Assembly: GCA_030762935.1 (NCBI GenBank)
Contig: CM060890.1
Location: 61,506,765 to 61,570,764 of the forward strand
DNA from: Hymenopus coronatus
Lineage: Eukaryota; Arthropoda; Insecta; Mantodea; Hymenopodidae
Direction: 5' to 3'
Length of the DNA: 64,000 bases
The notes under the pieces were generated by a model, which searched no databases, was not told where the DNA came from, and saw only the letters and a list, made by a program, of their open reading frames with translations. Positions 33,777 through 46,284 of the stretch are shown here, piece after piece. Within the stretch, counting starts at the first letter, position 1. Every line of letters starts with the position of its first letter. Both the position numbers and the translations under genes were made by a program.

Positions 33777-36272
33777 CAGTGTTTCCCAACCTTTTGAAGT
33801 TCACGGCACCCTTGGGAATAACATTAAACACCAGGGGTACCCTTCCTTGAATTAAAAGAAAATTAAGCTTAATATGTTAATTTATTGAAATATTATATAA
33901 TAATAACGTACACTATAACATAATACAGTAAACTTTACTACAATCACTGAGTAAAAATACATCAATAAATTCTGTTCGATTAATGATTAATGTGAAACTT
34001 GTGATTGATGCTTAGAGCACAGATATGTGATGTCGGGTCTTACAGTTGACAGTGAAACACGCAAATTATCCTCAAGGTTATTCAGTCTATTTCTTGCTTT
34101 GCATTTTATTGTCACCATAGCAGAGAAGGCTTGCTCGCATAGATAGGATGTTGAAAAGGGCAAAAGTGCGTTAATTGCTTTCTTCATTAGGTTAGGGTAC
34201 TCCTCTCACCGTTGAAGCCAAAAACTAGCCACCGACGCCTCGCTCTTGGTGAACTTACCTTTGAGTGTGGAATAAGCGCAAAGATCAATAAATTCATCTC
34301 GTTCGCAAGCAATGAAATCTATTTCCTCTGCACTATCTACGAAATCAAATGGTGAGACAACCCAGTCGAGATTCGTAGTGGAAAATTGTTGGAAACTACG
34401 CATCTATTGCATCTTGCAATCTTGATAAGTGATCACAAATGCGGTCTTTCAGTTTACCCAGATCTTTATCTCCTGCCACATTAAGAAGAGATGGAAAGTT
34501 CGACAAATCTCCTTTTTGAACTGCAGACTTCAAAGAACTAAGTTTTCTTTTAAAACCTTTCATTTTATTGGTTGAGGAGATTATTGTTTCATGTCGACCC
34601 TGCATCGAAACATTCAGTTCATTCAGCTTATGAAAAATATCTGCCAGATACGACAGTTCAAAACACCAAGAATCACTTAGTAAGAGCTCATGAAATGTGT
34701 CTTGATTTTCATCCTTAAAAACAGTTTTTAGCTGTTCTTTAAGTTCGAGAAACCGGTTCAATACATGACCCCGCGACAACCACCTTACTTCTGTGTGAAG
34801 TAACAAAGAGGTATGAGCTGCATCCGTTGCGCGACATAACCGTTCAAAAATTCTGCACTTTAAAGGTCGAGACTTCATATAGTTCACCATTTTCACAACT
34901 TGGTTAAACACTTCAGCAAAATCTTCATTACACGCTTTCACGACTAATGCCTGTCTATGCAGAAAACAGTGAGTTATAATAATGGATGGATTTTCATTGA
35001 GAGCTCTGGCAGTAAATCCTTTAATTTTCCCAGACATATATGGTGCACCATCTGTAGATATACCATAACAGTCTTTCCATGAAAGATCATGGTCATTGAG
35101 ATAGGACTTAATAGAAACGAAAATATCATGGCCTGTGGTTGTAGTCTCCAGCGGTCTACAGAACAGAAACTGTTCACTAATATATTTTTCATCAATATAT
35201 CTGATAAAACTAAGGAGTTGCGGTTTGTCACCAATATCGAGACTCTCATCTACTTGGAAAGCAAATATTCTATAAGTTTTTATTTTCTCCGTGACTTGTT
35301 CGTTGATATTGCATGACATTTCAGATATCCTGCGGCTGATTGTGTTGTTGGACAGAGGAACTTTCGAAATTTGATTAGCTGCTCCTTCGCCAAGTATTGT
35401 TGAAACTATAACTTGACATGCAGGGCCAATGATTTCCTCTCTAAGAGTATGAGGTTTCTTTTTTTTTAGCTATCAGTTCTACTACTTTAAATGAGGCTTC
35501 AAGAGCAGTATCACCTATGGTCATTCTCTTTACCATTCGCACAGCTGTTTTCTTCTCCCCTTCTAATATATGTGAAAAATACATTACTCTTTTCTGTGAC
35601 ACACTAGGATGCTTTGTTGTAAGATGCCGCTTCAGTTTGCTAGGTACCATAGCCTCGTTGCTAAGTGTTTCGCCACAAACTAAATACACAGGGATAGGGT
35701 TTTCCTCGTTGTTATTCCACTTAAATCCATACGCTAAGTAACTGTCCTGGTATGTTCTTTTCTTTCGTTTGTCTTCTTTATGTGGTGAATTCGACGGTCC
35801 GGGAGAAACTGTAAGATTTGGCTTCTTAAAACAAGCAGTAGAAGCCGATTGTTCACTTTCACTGTCCTGGCGTTTACGTTTAACAATGAACTTATCCATA
35901 CCTAAACACTGTGAATCAACGCGAGGAAGACAACTGAAAGCGCCAAGCGGCGTACTCTTTTATATATTCATCTGTCGAAGTCTCGGGAATGTTCGTGAGG
36001 AAGCGAGTAGTCTCGGGAATGTTCGGCAGGGTATAGCTGTAATGCCATCTGTGGGATACTAGTATAACTGAATTATTGAAATGAATCGACCACTATCACC
36101 ATCTGCCGTGCATGAGAGTAATTGATTTGACTTAATTTATTTCAAGACCTTACAAGACTTAAGGCTTCAGTAGAAGGTATTTTTTTTTTTGTTTCTCTCA
36201 ATATCTCGCGGCACCCCTTAGCTAATCACACGGCACCCTAGGGTGCCGGGGCACACCGGTTGGGAACCGTTG
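33777..36272 (-). mobile_element. Complete hAT DNA transposon (2496 bp) with intact termini
   Basis: The left terminus is CAGTGTTTCCCAACC. The right terminus, read inward, is CAACGGTTCCCAACC. Both are followed inward by related C/G-rich subterminal sequence (cggcaccc). The element is flanked by perfect 8-bp direct repeats GTCTAGAG at 33769-33776 and 36273-36280, the hAT target-site length. Inside lies one transposase gene on the minus strand, which is disabled. The CAGTGNTTCCCAACC-type terminus is typical of hAT families of the Charlie/ZBED type. The intact duplications argue that it inserted as a unit, either before decay or by mobilisation in trans. Confidence 0.92.
33987..35899 (-). pseudogene. 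hAT transposase (ZBED5/FAM200-like), disrupted by three lesions
   Basis: The gene starts at 35899 (MDKFIVKRKR) just inside the right terminus. Its first segment has a BED-type zinc-finger region, but where the family has a Cys-x2-Cys pair this copy reads VYLVCGETLSN. One Cys is therefore lost, while the later KLKRHLTTKH is kept. The core follows (35319-34396): FQVDESLDI with the first catalytic Asp, CYGISTDGAPYMSG with the second, HCFLHRQAL, and EVRWLSRGHVLNRF. The C-terminal hATC dimerisation region has ASFWLQR and STSYLCEQAFSAM (34250-34100). The lesions are: a frameshift in a 9-A run (35459-35467, minus strand), a frame change near 34400 beside an in-frame TAG, and an in-frame TGA at 34206-34208. 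About 630 codons are recognisable, near normal length. The product would be non-functional, though the 9-A shift could be a sequencing error. Confidence 0.9.
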
Positions 36273-36280
36273 GTCTAGAG
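36273..36280. repeat. Target-site duplication of hAT element, right copy
   Basis: GTCTAGAG, identical to 33769-33776. Confidence 0.93.
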
Positions 36281-36299
36281 TGAAGGAGGTAGACTGAAA

Positions 36300-37000
36300 T
36301 TCGATACCGGCAACAAAACAGAAGTGTCGCTGTAAAAAGTTGTATCCCAATTAGGAATAAAGCTGTTCATAAGAGTGAGAAGAGAAATCGGATCAAACTG
36401 GGGAAGTTACTGGGTGTCTAGAGCTTTCAAAACCTGAAATGAAGCTATAAGTGAGGAAATGTAAGTGGTAGCAGTAAATACTACTGATACAATTGAAGGA
36501 ATACGTTCAAGTTGGTTTTGTCTATTCAGAAGAATGTCATCCAAGAGTTAGTCATTAAAAGTATATAATTGGCAACCTTCTTGAAGGAAAAGGAGAGGAA
36601 GACCACGTCTGACGTGGAGTAATTGTTTTGGAACACCAACGGATATGGTTGAAAGGATAGAGACAGATGGAAGCGTGAGTGCGAGAGACGTCATATGATG
36701 TAATATACTCGTTTATGTAAGAAACAACATTAAATAAGGACTACCAAGAGTTACAATACTACGGGAGCTTTATAACAGCAACTGTAAACCCATGCTAAAT
36801 CACTGGTTCCTTCCCTGCTTTCTCTGGAAACACGCATGGTCCCTTTCCGGCTTCGTAATACGTAATCACCGATATTAGAAGCAGAGGGGAACTAAAACAA
36901 AAAGAAACGAAACAGGGAGTAACATTAGAAGACATGTGAAAGAGGGGGAGGGGAGGTGAGACGATAATAATTCTGCTCCTTTCTCTACTTAGCTCGAGGT
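36300..37000. other. Unassigned stretch containing a short LINE-like remnant
   Basis: The remnant at 36588-36700 is listed separately. Around it are short purine-rich runs (36935-36960) and no supported gene. Confidence 0.35.
36588..36700 (+). pseudogene. Possible C-terminal tail of a non-LTR reverse-transcriptase ORF
   Basis: One frame reads RRGRPRLTWSNCFGTPTDMVE and ends at a stop near 36700. Several LINE clades end ORF2 with a RGRPR.RW...I....G....A...RD motif of this kind. It is only about 37 residues long and could be coincidental. Confidence 0.35.
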
Positions 37001-37833
37001 GATTCAGTCTGGCCAAGCGATGAGTGTTGGAACACGCCGCTATGCTATTTGTGCCTCTTTTTTTGTCTTCTTTTTAATAACAACAACCACCAGGGTACGC
37101 AGTAGTTTGTGCCATTCTTCCAAACCGAGCACCAACAACTGGTTTCCTGCGGCTGCGCAGAGCGACAGATTGCATGATAGCGCACCCTGCCACGAGCTGC
37201 TCCATTCCGATCACACACGCACAGCTCCTTGTTTATGACCCATTGCGTGAACATGAATTTACAGGCAGTAAACCGACCATCTGTTTTTATTCTAATTCGG
37301 TTGCCCGCAACGTTTGTAAACGCATCAGGAGACTATGACAAAACAACAAACTATTGTGTGCTAGAACACAAAATGTTCTGCGAGAGGAAACAAAATGTAA
37401 AACACTTTTGATAGGGGCTCCACAAAGGCTAATGCTGCGATGTTTGCCCAACTGCGTACCTATATTTACATTTCGGTTGAGCGCTGTTGGATGTTAAAAA
37501 TATGAGATGTCCGGGTGAAAATAATGGTAGCTGACGTTTATTTAACGGACTTTGTGAGTGAAACGCGATAAATTATTTAGGTCTGTCACTAAAATTTAGC
37601 AATTGTAACATATAGTATCAGAAACTGTAATTTTATTAGGGTCGCCTCTTTAAATTCATGTCAGGCACATTTCCACGTTTAAAATAACATTGCATAAATA
37701 TTCACTTCAATCTTGTATGTGACGGCGCTGTGTGTATATATATAATGAATGATGTTTAAACAAATGCCACATTTTGTATCCAAGTTTGTGAGCTCTAAAT
37801 TTTCAGTTTTCTATATAAGTCTAACATACAAAG
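37001..37833. other. GC-richer block then AT-rich DNA, no gene recognised
   Basis: 37000-37330 is clearly less A+T-rich than its surroundings and holds overlapping open frames on both strands (37045-37254 minus, 36999-37238 plus). None has a recognisable motif. It might be a fragment of an unknown element or an unannotated exon or promoter. Confidence 0.3.
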
Positions 37834-38661
37834 TCTGATGAGTAACACTCACATGACTTTCTTTAGCTGTTGCACAAACTTCTTACAAAACATTATTTTT
37901 CTTTCTACATAATGCTAATTGAGAGGAATGCGCTATTCTACAGTGATAGTCAAATGTTTTAAAAGCTGTCGTTATGCGATTGTCATTGCAAACCGCTTCT
38001 ATGTTTGGCCAGTTGTAGAACAAAGAAAAATGGACACTTCCTATGTGAGAAAAGTATAAGTACTTCACAATTGAAACTAATAACAAGGAATGTCTTAAAA
38101 ACGATAATACCATGAAAAAATGTATAGACATAAATGGTGCATTTTAACGAGATGTACATTTTTATGCAGTAAATTTTTGTCTATCTCTTACGATTTACTA
38201 GGTATGCAAAATTCATCCAATATAAACAGGTCTTCAGAAGATATTTCCAGAAAATTCAACATTAACATTTTTGATGGAAATGGCTTTCAAATGTGGCATT
38301 TTAACCAAAATCGTTAGAGCAATTTTTAAGAAAAACAAAATGTTCGAAAAATGTTCCATGTAAAGGGTGGTTAAGCATGGAGGGATTTTATTGAACATCT
38401 TCGTGTCTCATCCTTGAAAGATACCAAACTTAAATACCAAGTTTGGTATTTAACAGTCTTTTTGTTTTTGAGCTATGCTGTCCATAAACACACACACAGA
38501 CGATAGACAGACACACACGGGCATTTTTCTAAAAACGCTTTTTTTGGTTTGAGGGGATCTCATAAAACACATATTTCCGGTGAAATCTTGGTATGAAATT
38601 TATGGTTGCAATGCAATACCTCCTCTATACATTATGTACATAGTACCTACGTGAGAGAAAG
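37834..38661 (-). mobile_element. FB-rep copy 10 (R end left, L end right)
   Basis: Near full length. The R end starts 'tctgatgagtaacactcaca'. The internal palindrome is at 38427-38452 and a CA tract at 38490-38520. The L end is 'cattatgtacatagtaccta', then gagagaaag. Confidence 0.88.
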
Positions 38662-38669
38662 TTGAAATA

Positions 38670-39839
38670 TGTTTAAACCTAGAGGGAGTTTCAGTGTATT
38701 TTCCTCTCACGTGACCCTTCTTTATCATCATTCGGTGTCTTGCCGATTTTATAAAATCTGTGTACGTAGTTATTTGGATTTGCAGAGAATCTAAACGTGT
38801 CGATAGCTATAGTTCTTTACTCACGATACAAGGCGGAGGGATTATGTACTCTCTACTTCCTTATTTGATTATTTGTTTTACGAGTGTATGCACACTACTT
38901 CTATCGTGCGAAAGAAGCCAATCTCCTCGTAGACCGACATATTTACCCAGTTGTTTTGCTTTTGGATGCTATTTATGTTTTCGTTTTTACGGTTATACAC
39001 AAATACATACTAGTGGACGTACTGGACTGTTGTTTTGGAGCAATTATCAGGAAAGTTATAGCTTTAAGGATCTAAAACGGGAACTGTTCTTAAAAATAAC
39101 AATTTATTTATTATTATTACTATTATTATTATCATCATAATCTTAATGTGGCGGAACATCACCGTGGCTGAAATACAGTGCTTTCGTTTTATGCAAGGCC
39201 GCGAATAACGCAAATGCGCGTTCCGCATGCAGTCTTATACTGCGGGATTTTCGTTCAGTACATCTCTCGTTGCTTACACCCGAGCAATTGTAACATATAT
39301 GCAATGAGTTATATAAGTTGTTATAACCTTGTTATATAACTGTTGTCAAAAGTGCTGTGCATCTGCGAAGACATGCTGCTTGGCATCGTCAGATGAAATT
39401 ACCAAACGTTTTAGCTAACTCCCTAATTGGCGTTAAAGTTATTGGATGTTAACAACTTACCAGATAATTTAATTTGTTTGAGTTTTTAAACTTATTATTT
39501 ATTAACTGGGAAGTTGTTATTTATTCACACACACTCTCTCCCTCTCTCCATTGCAAAGACAATAGAGTTCAAAGAAAACATTTTTATGTTTATCTATTTA
39601 TAGCTTTAGGTATTTTTTAGTTTCTGAAATACAAAACTCTGCCGAGAAATAACCTCAAATGTAACTAGTAAGGGATCTCAGTTTTCAACTGAAGAAAAAG
39701 AAAGATGCAACCAGCTTCTACAGGAAAATTCAACAGCTGAATATACTCGCCTCACCTTCGTCTCTTATAGCCACTCTGTGCTCTTGATGCACAAGGATAA
39801 GGTGAAGATATTCCACTTGTGCAACAAGCAGTGAACAAA

Positions 39840-39840
<1 letters not shown>
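38670..39840. other. No supported gene; overlapping hydrophobic frames
   Basis: A 126-codon frame (38760-39140) and a 63-codon frame in another phase (38884-39075) overlap. Both are hydrophobic and unrecognised. An ATT-rich low-complexity run ends the first (39105-39140). Confidence 0.35.

Positions 39841-39842
<2 letters not shown>

Positions 39843-39889
<47 letters not shown>
39843..39889. repeat. (AC)n microsatellite
   Basis: About 23 uninterrupted AC units. It is not inside an FB-rep copy. Confidence 0.96.
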
Positions 39890-39891
<2 letters not shown>

Positions 39892-42620
39892 GTTCCGCAG
39901 GGTAATCTGTCAGAGCTGCATTTTAGATCAAACCTCTCTTGACACCAGACACACGGGGTTTACCTACAGACAGAATAGTGATAGGAGCTCTAATGAAGAA
40001 GCCTTTGATCGCTAGTTCAAGTAACAAAATTAAGTTCGTGTAGGAATTAGCAGGTATAAGATCAAGGGATCGATAGTCGAGTAAGCGAGTACTCAAATAA
40101 CTTCCTTGCTATTTAGGCATTATGCAGTATTTTTAAAGACGATTCACCACAAGTATCATGAGAGAATTTCTATGCTAAATGAGAAATAAACACATTCCTT
40201 ACCCTAAAGTCTAATATGTTATATTCACACTACTTTCTGTATCCAATCTCTAAACAAATTATTCTTTCTGTTTTGTAAACAGTACATTTTTTAATTTGTC
40301 ACTGTTCGTAATATTCCATCGATTGCAATTAGCCCTTAAATACTAAATATTTTATTCATGTTCAAGTGAATTCTTCTTTAGCTAAACATTCATCTAAATA
40401 TTATATTATACATAGTATTGGTAGTGGAATATCACAAAGACACTGGGAAATTCCCTTCATAGTGGAAACAGACCTATTCCAACATTGATGATGATGCCTA
40501 AAACATTGTATTGGATATTTTAGATGTTTTAATGCTAATTTTATATCAGTACCCGCATGTTTCTTAATTTACAATTTAAAAATAAACGAGCTGAGATGTT
40601 AAACATAGCCAAAAGAAGAAACATTTTATATCCCATTCCACCCCATCCTTTATTTTTAGTTTTTTGAACTGGAACGCTTTAACAAGCTGAAGTGCCAAAC
40701 ATACGGAGTTGAATATTACTTTAAGCTTAAAGAAAATGTGTTAATATTTCGGGAAATTGATGCAAAGATTCTAAAATAGATTTCTATTTTAAAGGCCACT
40801 TTAACTATACGTTTTCAGCGTACCAATACATATTCATTGCATTTTAAACATAAAATGATTTGGGTAATTTGTCAATACATTTCAAATTTAATTATGTTCG
40901 GTATATTATTCCTAAAAACATATTTTATTCTTAATATTATTTCCCTATTGTCTTTAAATTTTCCCAACGTTATTTCATCCACCTGAAGAAAAGAAAGCAT
41001 CCAAAATGTAAGGTTATGCGTATTTAATTATGTGATGTGTGGACAATTTTTTTGCCAGATGACAATTTTTCAGCAGGTTTTCTACTTTGTAAACAGCCAT
41101 AGATGTTTTTGACACGAAAAAATACCCATACATTTTTACAGCAAGCAGAAACATCAGCGGGCAGCATTATAAGATTTTCTGCATTTTATATTATTGAGAC
41201 ACAGTGGAGGAGAACAGCAATATTGGTATCCTTTGTAAGATTACATGTAAGCCTCTTTCGATATGATACGGATGGCTTTCTGCAGAGATATATAAAAGAC
41301 AGACGCTACCTTTGAGAAGCTTAAGATACAATGCACCCTTACACAAAATAGAATATTAAAGTAAAAGTCAAATGTAGTCAATATTTAAGACTCCAGGCAC
41401 CAAGTTGGAAGTCGAGTTTTAAATCGACTGCCAAGATTTAATCCATTGACGTCTAAGCTAATAAAGGGATGGGGGTCAGACGCGGAGGGGATTTGACCAA
41501 ACACGGATTACACAAACAAATCATGCGAGACGTCATACCTCAGCGGCTGAGTTAAACACGAATGGGTGATAGCTTAGTCCCAATGCTATCTAGATGACAG
41601 GTATTGGTACTGGGCCAACACTGTAATTGACCCATCTCGGCTATTAATCCCACTGTTTGTAAATACATTAAATACTATAACACAAATCTTTGTGATCGCA
41701 AGCAACTCTACAAATATGTAAATTTTAGATGTCTTGCCTGTTACAATTATATCATGATACCAGCTGCTCTAAATTGCAATATTATGGGCTGAGAATATAA
41801 ATTAATCTTAGTAATTTTCTACTCTTTACAAGTTGCGATATTTACAATTATAGTACAACGAAGGTGAGATAGCTAAGATTGGACTATTTAATTTTTGTCT
41901 GCAAGAAAACAAATGCTGGTAAATTATGGGTCAGAGCTTTTAAAGTTACTAAAAATCCATATTTACCTTCATTTTTCTTGTGTACTATTTTTCAGCAATG
42001 TGGATTCACGAGATGAATGCAGCGATATTGAATTTAATGACAACTGTAATATATGTCAAAGAAAAACTTTGGTCACTAATAAATCAGACAAAATCACCAC
42101 ACTGTATACAACCCGATGTTTCTACTACGTTATGAAATGGCATCCAGAAGTAGTGTTCTAAACTATTAAAGATATACTGGCCTTGTTATCTAATGTTATA
42201 CATATATTCGTAATGCATTGTTGGATGTTTTTCTTTGTTCCTCACTATTTGCACCAACATTTACAGTAGTAAACTTACCTAGGCATTCCGAAAAGTAGGC
42301 TTTTAACCTATCCAAAATAGCTCCAACGCAAATGCTTTGCACAGATAAGAATGTATTCATGGTCTTCAATATTCATAACCTTAAGCTTAGAAAGATTTTG
42401 GCAAAACATTAAGTTAACAGTGAATAATGGACATAGTCGAATCAAAAGCGGGCGCTAAACACTACCAAAAAAAAAAAAAAAATAGTCGAATCACTGTGTA
42501 TAATTTACAATTATAATATTGAGTCAAGATATGCCAAGAAAGTAAATATTCACAAACGTGTAAGTGGAATTATTAACGCTATCAAACAATGAAAATAAAA
42601 AAATAATAATTACCTTATTA
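39890..42620. other. Longest stretch without recognised repeats
   Basis: I see no FB-rep, SINE or transposase sequence here. A GC-richer block at 41380-41640 may be an unknown element. A 60-codon run at 42000-42160 follows a possible 3' splice site (tatttttcag) and has CNICQRK, but nothing else supports an exon. Confidence 0.35.
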
Positions 42621-42627
42621 ATGAAAA

Positions 42628-43298
42628 ATCTGATGTCTTCCATTCATATGACTTTCTCTACATCTTTGCAACAAATTATTGTTAAAAAGCTTATTCTTCT
42701 ATTTACTTCATGCTACTGCAGAAAAATTAGCAGAAATATTCTTATTACTTGCTTCTATGCAAGTAGAAGGGAAATAACGGAGTACACTAGGCTAAAGTGA
42801 TAGTCAAAAGCTGGTTGCTTTCTGATTGAAATGTCTTTGTTTTTATGGACAGGAGTTGACAACTTCCCGTATGAGAAACGTGTATTTTAAAGCTTAAATC
42901 AATAAGTAATACCTTAAAAACGATCAACTCCACGAAATATATATAACATAAACTGTGTGCTTTAACAATCTCTACTACAAGCTAAGTTTTTCTCTACCTC
43001 TTGCGGTTTACCAATTATGTAAAATTCCGTAATTTTTTTTTTTCAGAATTAAAATGTTCAGAGGCTATTCTCAGAAAATTCAAGCTATAGATTTTATTTG
43101 TCAGGTAGATATATAATTAAATTCGTTAGAGGCATTTTTCAGAAAATATACATTTTCGAAAATTTTTCCATGTAAAGGGTAATTGGGAGTAGGGGGATGT
43201 TTCTTTTGGATTCAGGGGGTGAAATCTCGGTATCAAATTTTTGGGTGCAATACAATACCTTCTCTATACACTATGTGCATAGTACGTGTAGAGAAAGT
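42628..43298 (-). mobile_element. FB-rep copy 11, internally deleted
   Basis: The R end (tctgatgtcttccattcata) and the L end (cactatgtgcatagtacgtg) are both good. The block containing the internal palindrome and the CA tract is deleted at about 43200. It therefore shortens to 671 bp while keeping both termini, the pattern of a derivative that could still be mobile. Confidence 0.88.
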
Positions 43299-43621
43299 AA
43301 TAAGGAAATGCTGTACTATAAACCACGTCTTATTAAGAATGTTGCGAACACACCCTTAAGAAAATCGCCCCTAGCTAAGGCCACATTTCCTTAGGAGAGC
43401 CGACTAAGTGCTTTAAAGTTTTGTAGCTGCGAAACCATAAACTTGGAAACTTAAACACGAACTTGGAATCCCCTTTTTAAAATTCATCACGCGATGTGCG
43501 AACAACAACCTGATACATTATTCGGCCAGTTTATCTACCTCATTTCGATAGGAGGCGCAAAACAGGCTAGCTCAGAAGAAAAAAGGAGAGGGAACAACAG
43601 TTATATATGCTATATCATATT

Positions 43622-43690
43622 TTAGAGAAAGTATTGCATTACTGCCAAAAATTTGGTACCAAGATTTCACCGTAATTTTTAAAAAAAGAT
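43622..43690 (+). mobile_element. FB-rep L-end stub
   Basis: It reads 'tagagaaagtattgcattac', then 'ttggtaccaagatttcaccg'. It is the first 70 bp of a forward copy and stops 43 bp before the reverse copy that follows. Confidence 0.65.
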
Positions 43691-43732
43691 TCCTGCGTTG
43701 CTGTGCCCTGTGAAGGGCCTAACTTAAAATAT

Positions 43733-44557
43733 GATATGTTTCATTCACATAACCTTTTTAGCTATTCCATATACAAACTATTTACATAGGATTAGCCTTA
43801 TATATAGTTCAACAATCCAGATCAGCACTAGAATTCGTCTTATTACTTGCTTCCTCGTATGTACCAGGTAAATAAGGGAATACATTATGCTATAGGGCTA
43901 CTCAAATCTTTTAAAAACTGATCGCTATGTGAAAAAAAATGAGGTTTTGTTTGCTTTGCATGGTGTCGTTTGAAAAAAGTAAGTAGTTTAAAATTGAAAC
44001 CAACAACAGCAAATATCTCGAAAACAACCAACTCTACAAGAAAACCCATGTAATATAACTTATGTTTTTAAAGACATCTGCATTTTTGGTCTGAAAAGAT
44101 TTTTTCTTTTATGATTTAACCGTTATGCAAAATTCTGCAAAACTCATCCAAAATAAAGAGACTGTTCCCAGAAAATTCAAAATATGCATTTTCTTTGTGA
44201 TGTAAATATCTTTAATATACGGTATTTTAATCAAAATTGTTAATAGTCATGTTTGAGAAACTAGAAATTATCGAAAAATGTTCCATGTACAGGATAGTTT
44301 GTGTTAGGGCATTTTCTTCGCATCCCTGGAAGATATTAAAACACAAATACCAAGTTTGGTATTTAACCGTCTTTCGTTTTTGAACTATACTGCCCACACA
44401 CAGACACACACACACACACTCGAGGCCCTATTTCTAAAATTTCTTTTTTTGATCTCAGGAAACCTCAAAGCATATATTTCCAGCAAAACCTCGACATCGA
44501 ATTTGGGTGGAATACAATACCTTCTCTAGCTACTACGTACATCACATGTAAAGACGA
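43733..44557 (-). mobile_element. FB-rep copy 12 (R end left, L end right)
   Basis: The R end is 'atgatatgtttcattcacat', the middle blocks are clear, the internal palindrome is at 44345-44370, and the CA tract is at 44395-44420. The L end is weak (cttctctagctactacgtac). With the preceding stub and the following forward copies it forms an inverted cluster. Confidence 0.85.
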
Positions 44558-44658
44558 AAAGTCCATTCAATACAAATTTGGTATTGAAGTTCATCATTTT
44601 CAAGAAAGGGTTCTGATACAATTTTCCACTCAAACTACCTTTACATGCAAAATTTTTA

Positions 44659-44832
44659 CTTTCTCTATACGTACTATGTACATAATGTACAGAGGAAGTA
44701 TTGTATTCCACCCAAAAATTCAATACCGAGATTACACCGGAAATGCATGTTTTAGGACGCCCTGAATCCAAAAAAAAAAGCATTCTCAGAAAAAGGTCCG
44801 TGTAAATGTGTGTGCCTGCCTGTGTGTGCCTG

Positions 44833-44878
<46 letters not shown>

Positions 44879-45591
44879 TGTAGACAGCATAGCTCAAAAA
44901 CGAAAATACCATTAAATACTAAACTTGGTATTTAGATTTGGTATCTTCCAAGGAAGTGACACGAAGATTTTTGAAGAAAATCCCCCCATCCCCAACTACC
45001 CTTTACATGGAAAAATTTTCGAAAATTTTGATTTTCTAAAAAATGGTTGTAACGATGTTTATTAAAATCCCGTATATTAAAGATATTTACATACCAAATA
45101 AAATGTATATCTTGAATTTTCTGCGAATGGCCTCTGTAGAGCTCTTTATTCTGGATGAATTTTGCTAAAGTTTGCTTAACTGCTAAACGCTAAGAGATAG
45201 ACAAAAACTTACTACACAAGAAATGTTGATCTGTTCAAAACACACAATTTATATCTGGTATATTTTTGTTGTGGAGGCAACCGTTTCCGAGATATTCCTT
45301 GCTTTTGGTTTCAGTTGTAAGAACTTAAAACTTTTCTCAGACGGGAAGTGTCCGTTTTTCTTTTGTTCTACTCCTGGCCAAGCAAGGAAACGATTTGCAA
45401 TGACAATCGAATAACGACAGCTTTTAAAACAGTTGGCTATTTGTTTAGCCTAGAGTATTCCCTTATTTTCTTTCTACATGTAAGGAACTAAGTAGTAAGA
45501 ACATTCTACTAATGATCATCTCGATTTGTAAGGTGCAGTAAGAAGAATAATCTTATGCAAGAAATTTGTAGAAAAGCTAGAGAAAGTTATG
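44659..45591 (+). mobile_element. FB-rep copy 13 (L end left, R end right), longest copy
   Basis: The L end is ctttctctatacgtactatg with the palindrome preserved, and a long (TG)n tract lies at 44835-44877. The internal palindrome-like element is at 44918-44945. The middle and R ends are complete to 'gctagagaaagttatgtg'. At 933 bp it is the best length guide for the family. A scrambled 100-bp piece of the same repeat (44557-44655) precedes it. Confidence 0.9.
44835..44877. repeat. (TG)n microsatellite inside FB-rep copy 13
   Basis: About 21 TG units at the position where most copies hold a GT or CA tract. Confidence 0.95.
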
Positions 45592-45795
45592 TGTTATTTT
45601 GAATTTGCTTCATAAAGATTCTAACGGTTTTGATTAAAGTACCGTATACTGAAAATGCATTACAAATAAAATGTATATTTTGAGTAGCCTTTAAAACTCT
45701 ATTTATTATGGATGGCTTTAATAAATAAAAAAATATTACTACATTAAAAATGTTCATCTCGTTAAAACACACAATTTATGTTAGGTATTTCTGAC

Positions 45796-46049
45796 ATGCC
45801 TTTTGGGGGGGGGCAGTTTGACGTCCTTTAACCTGGTTGGTCATATCTGACGATGAATGAAATTGGTGAAATAATGCTCAAATGAATTCGGGGTTCACTG
45901 AGCTTAAGGCTAACAGACATTTGTCTTCTCAGGATAAGGGAAAACCTCCGAAATAAACCTTATCCGGGTAACTCACTCTAAGTGAGATTCGAACTCACGA
46001 CATTTTGAATATGAGGCAAAGCTACCACCACACTACCCAGGCGAGTTTG
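45796..46049 (-). mobile_element. tRNA-derived SINE, family S3, full copy nested in FB-rep copy 14
   Basis: On the minus strand it has A box GGGTAGTGTGGTGGTAGC and B box GTGAGTTCGAATCTCAC, with matching stem bases on each side of the loop. The body reads acccggataaggtttatttc, then ccttatcctgagaagac, and ends in a C8 run. Flanking sequences tgacatgcctt (45789-45801 region) and tgacattcctt (46049-46059 region) differ at one base and probably are the target-site duplication. Confidence 0.82.
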
Positions 46050-46284
46050 ACATTCCTTGTTTCTGCTTTAAATGTCCCAATAGTTATATTTTTCTCAAAT
46101 GAGAAATCCATATTTATTTTCTTTTTTACACTTGACTCATGTAAAGAGAACGTAATATTGATCAGCTTCTAAAATTTTCGCTACCACCTGTGCTCTATTC
46201 TCTTATTTTCCTTCCACTGAAGAAAACAGACAGTAAAATATTTATATTAATTTTTATTTGGAGTGGATAGAATAACAAGGCTCA

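Noticed and set aside
41895..42161. 88-codon frame with CNICQRK after a possible splice acceptor
   Set aside because: No homology recognised, a single weak splice signal and no partner exon.
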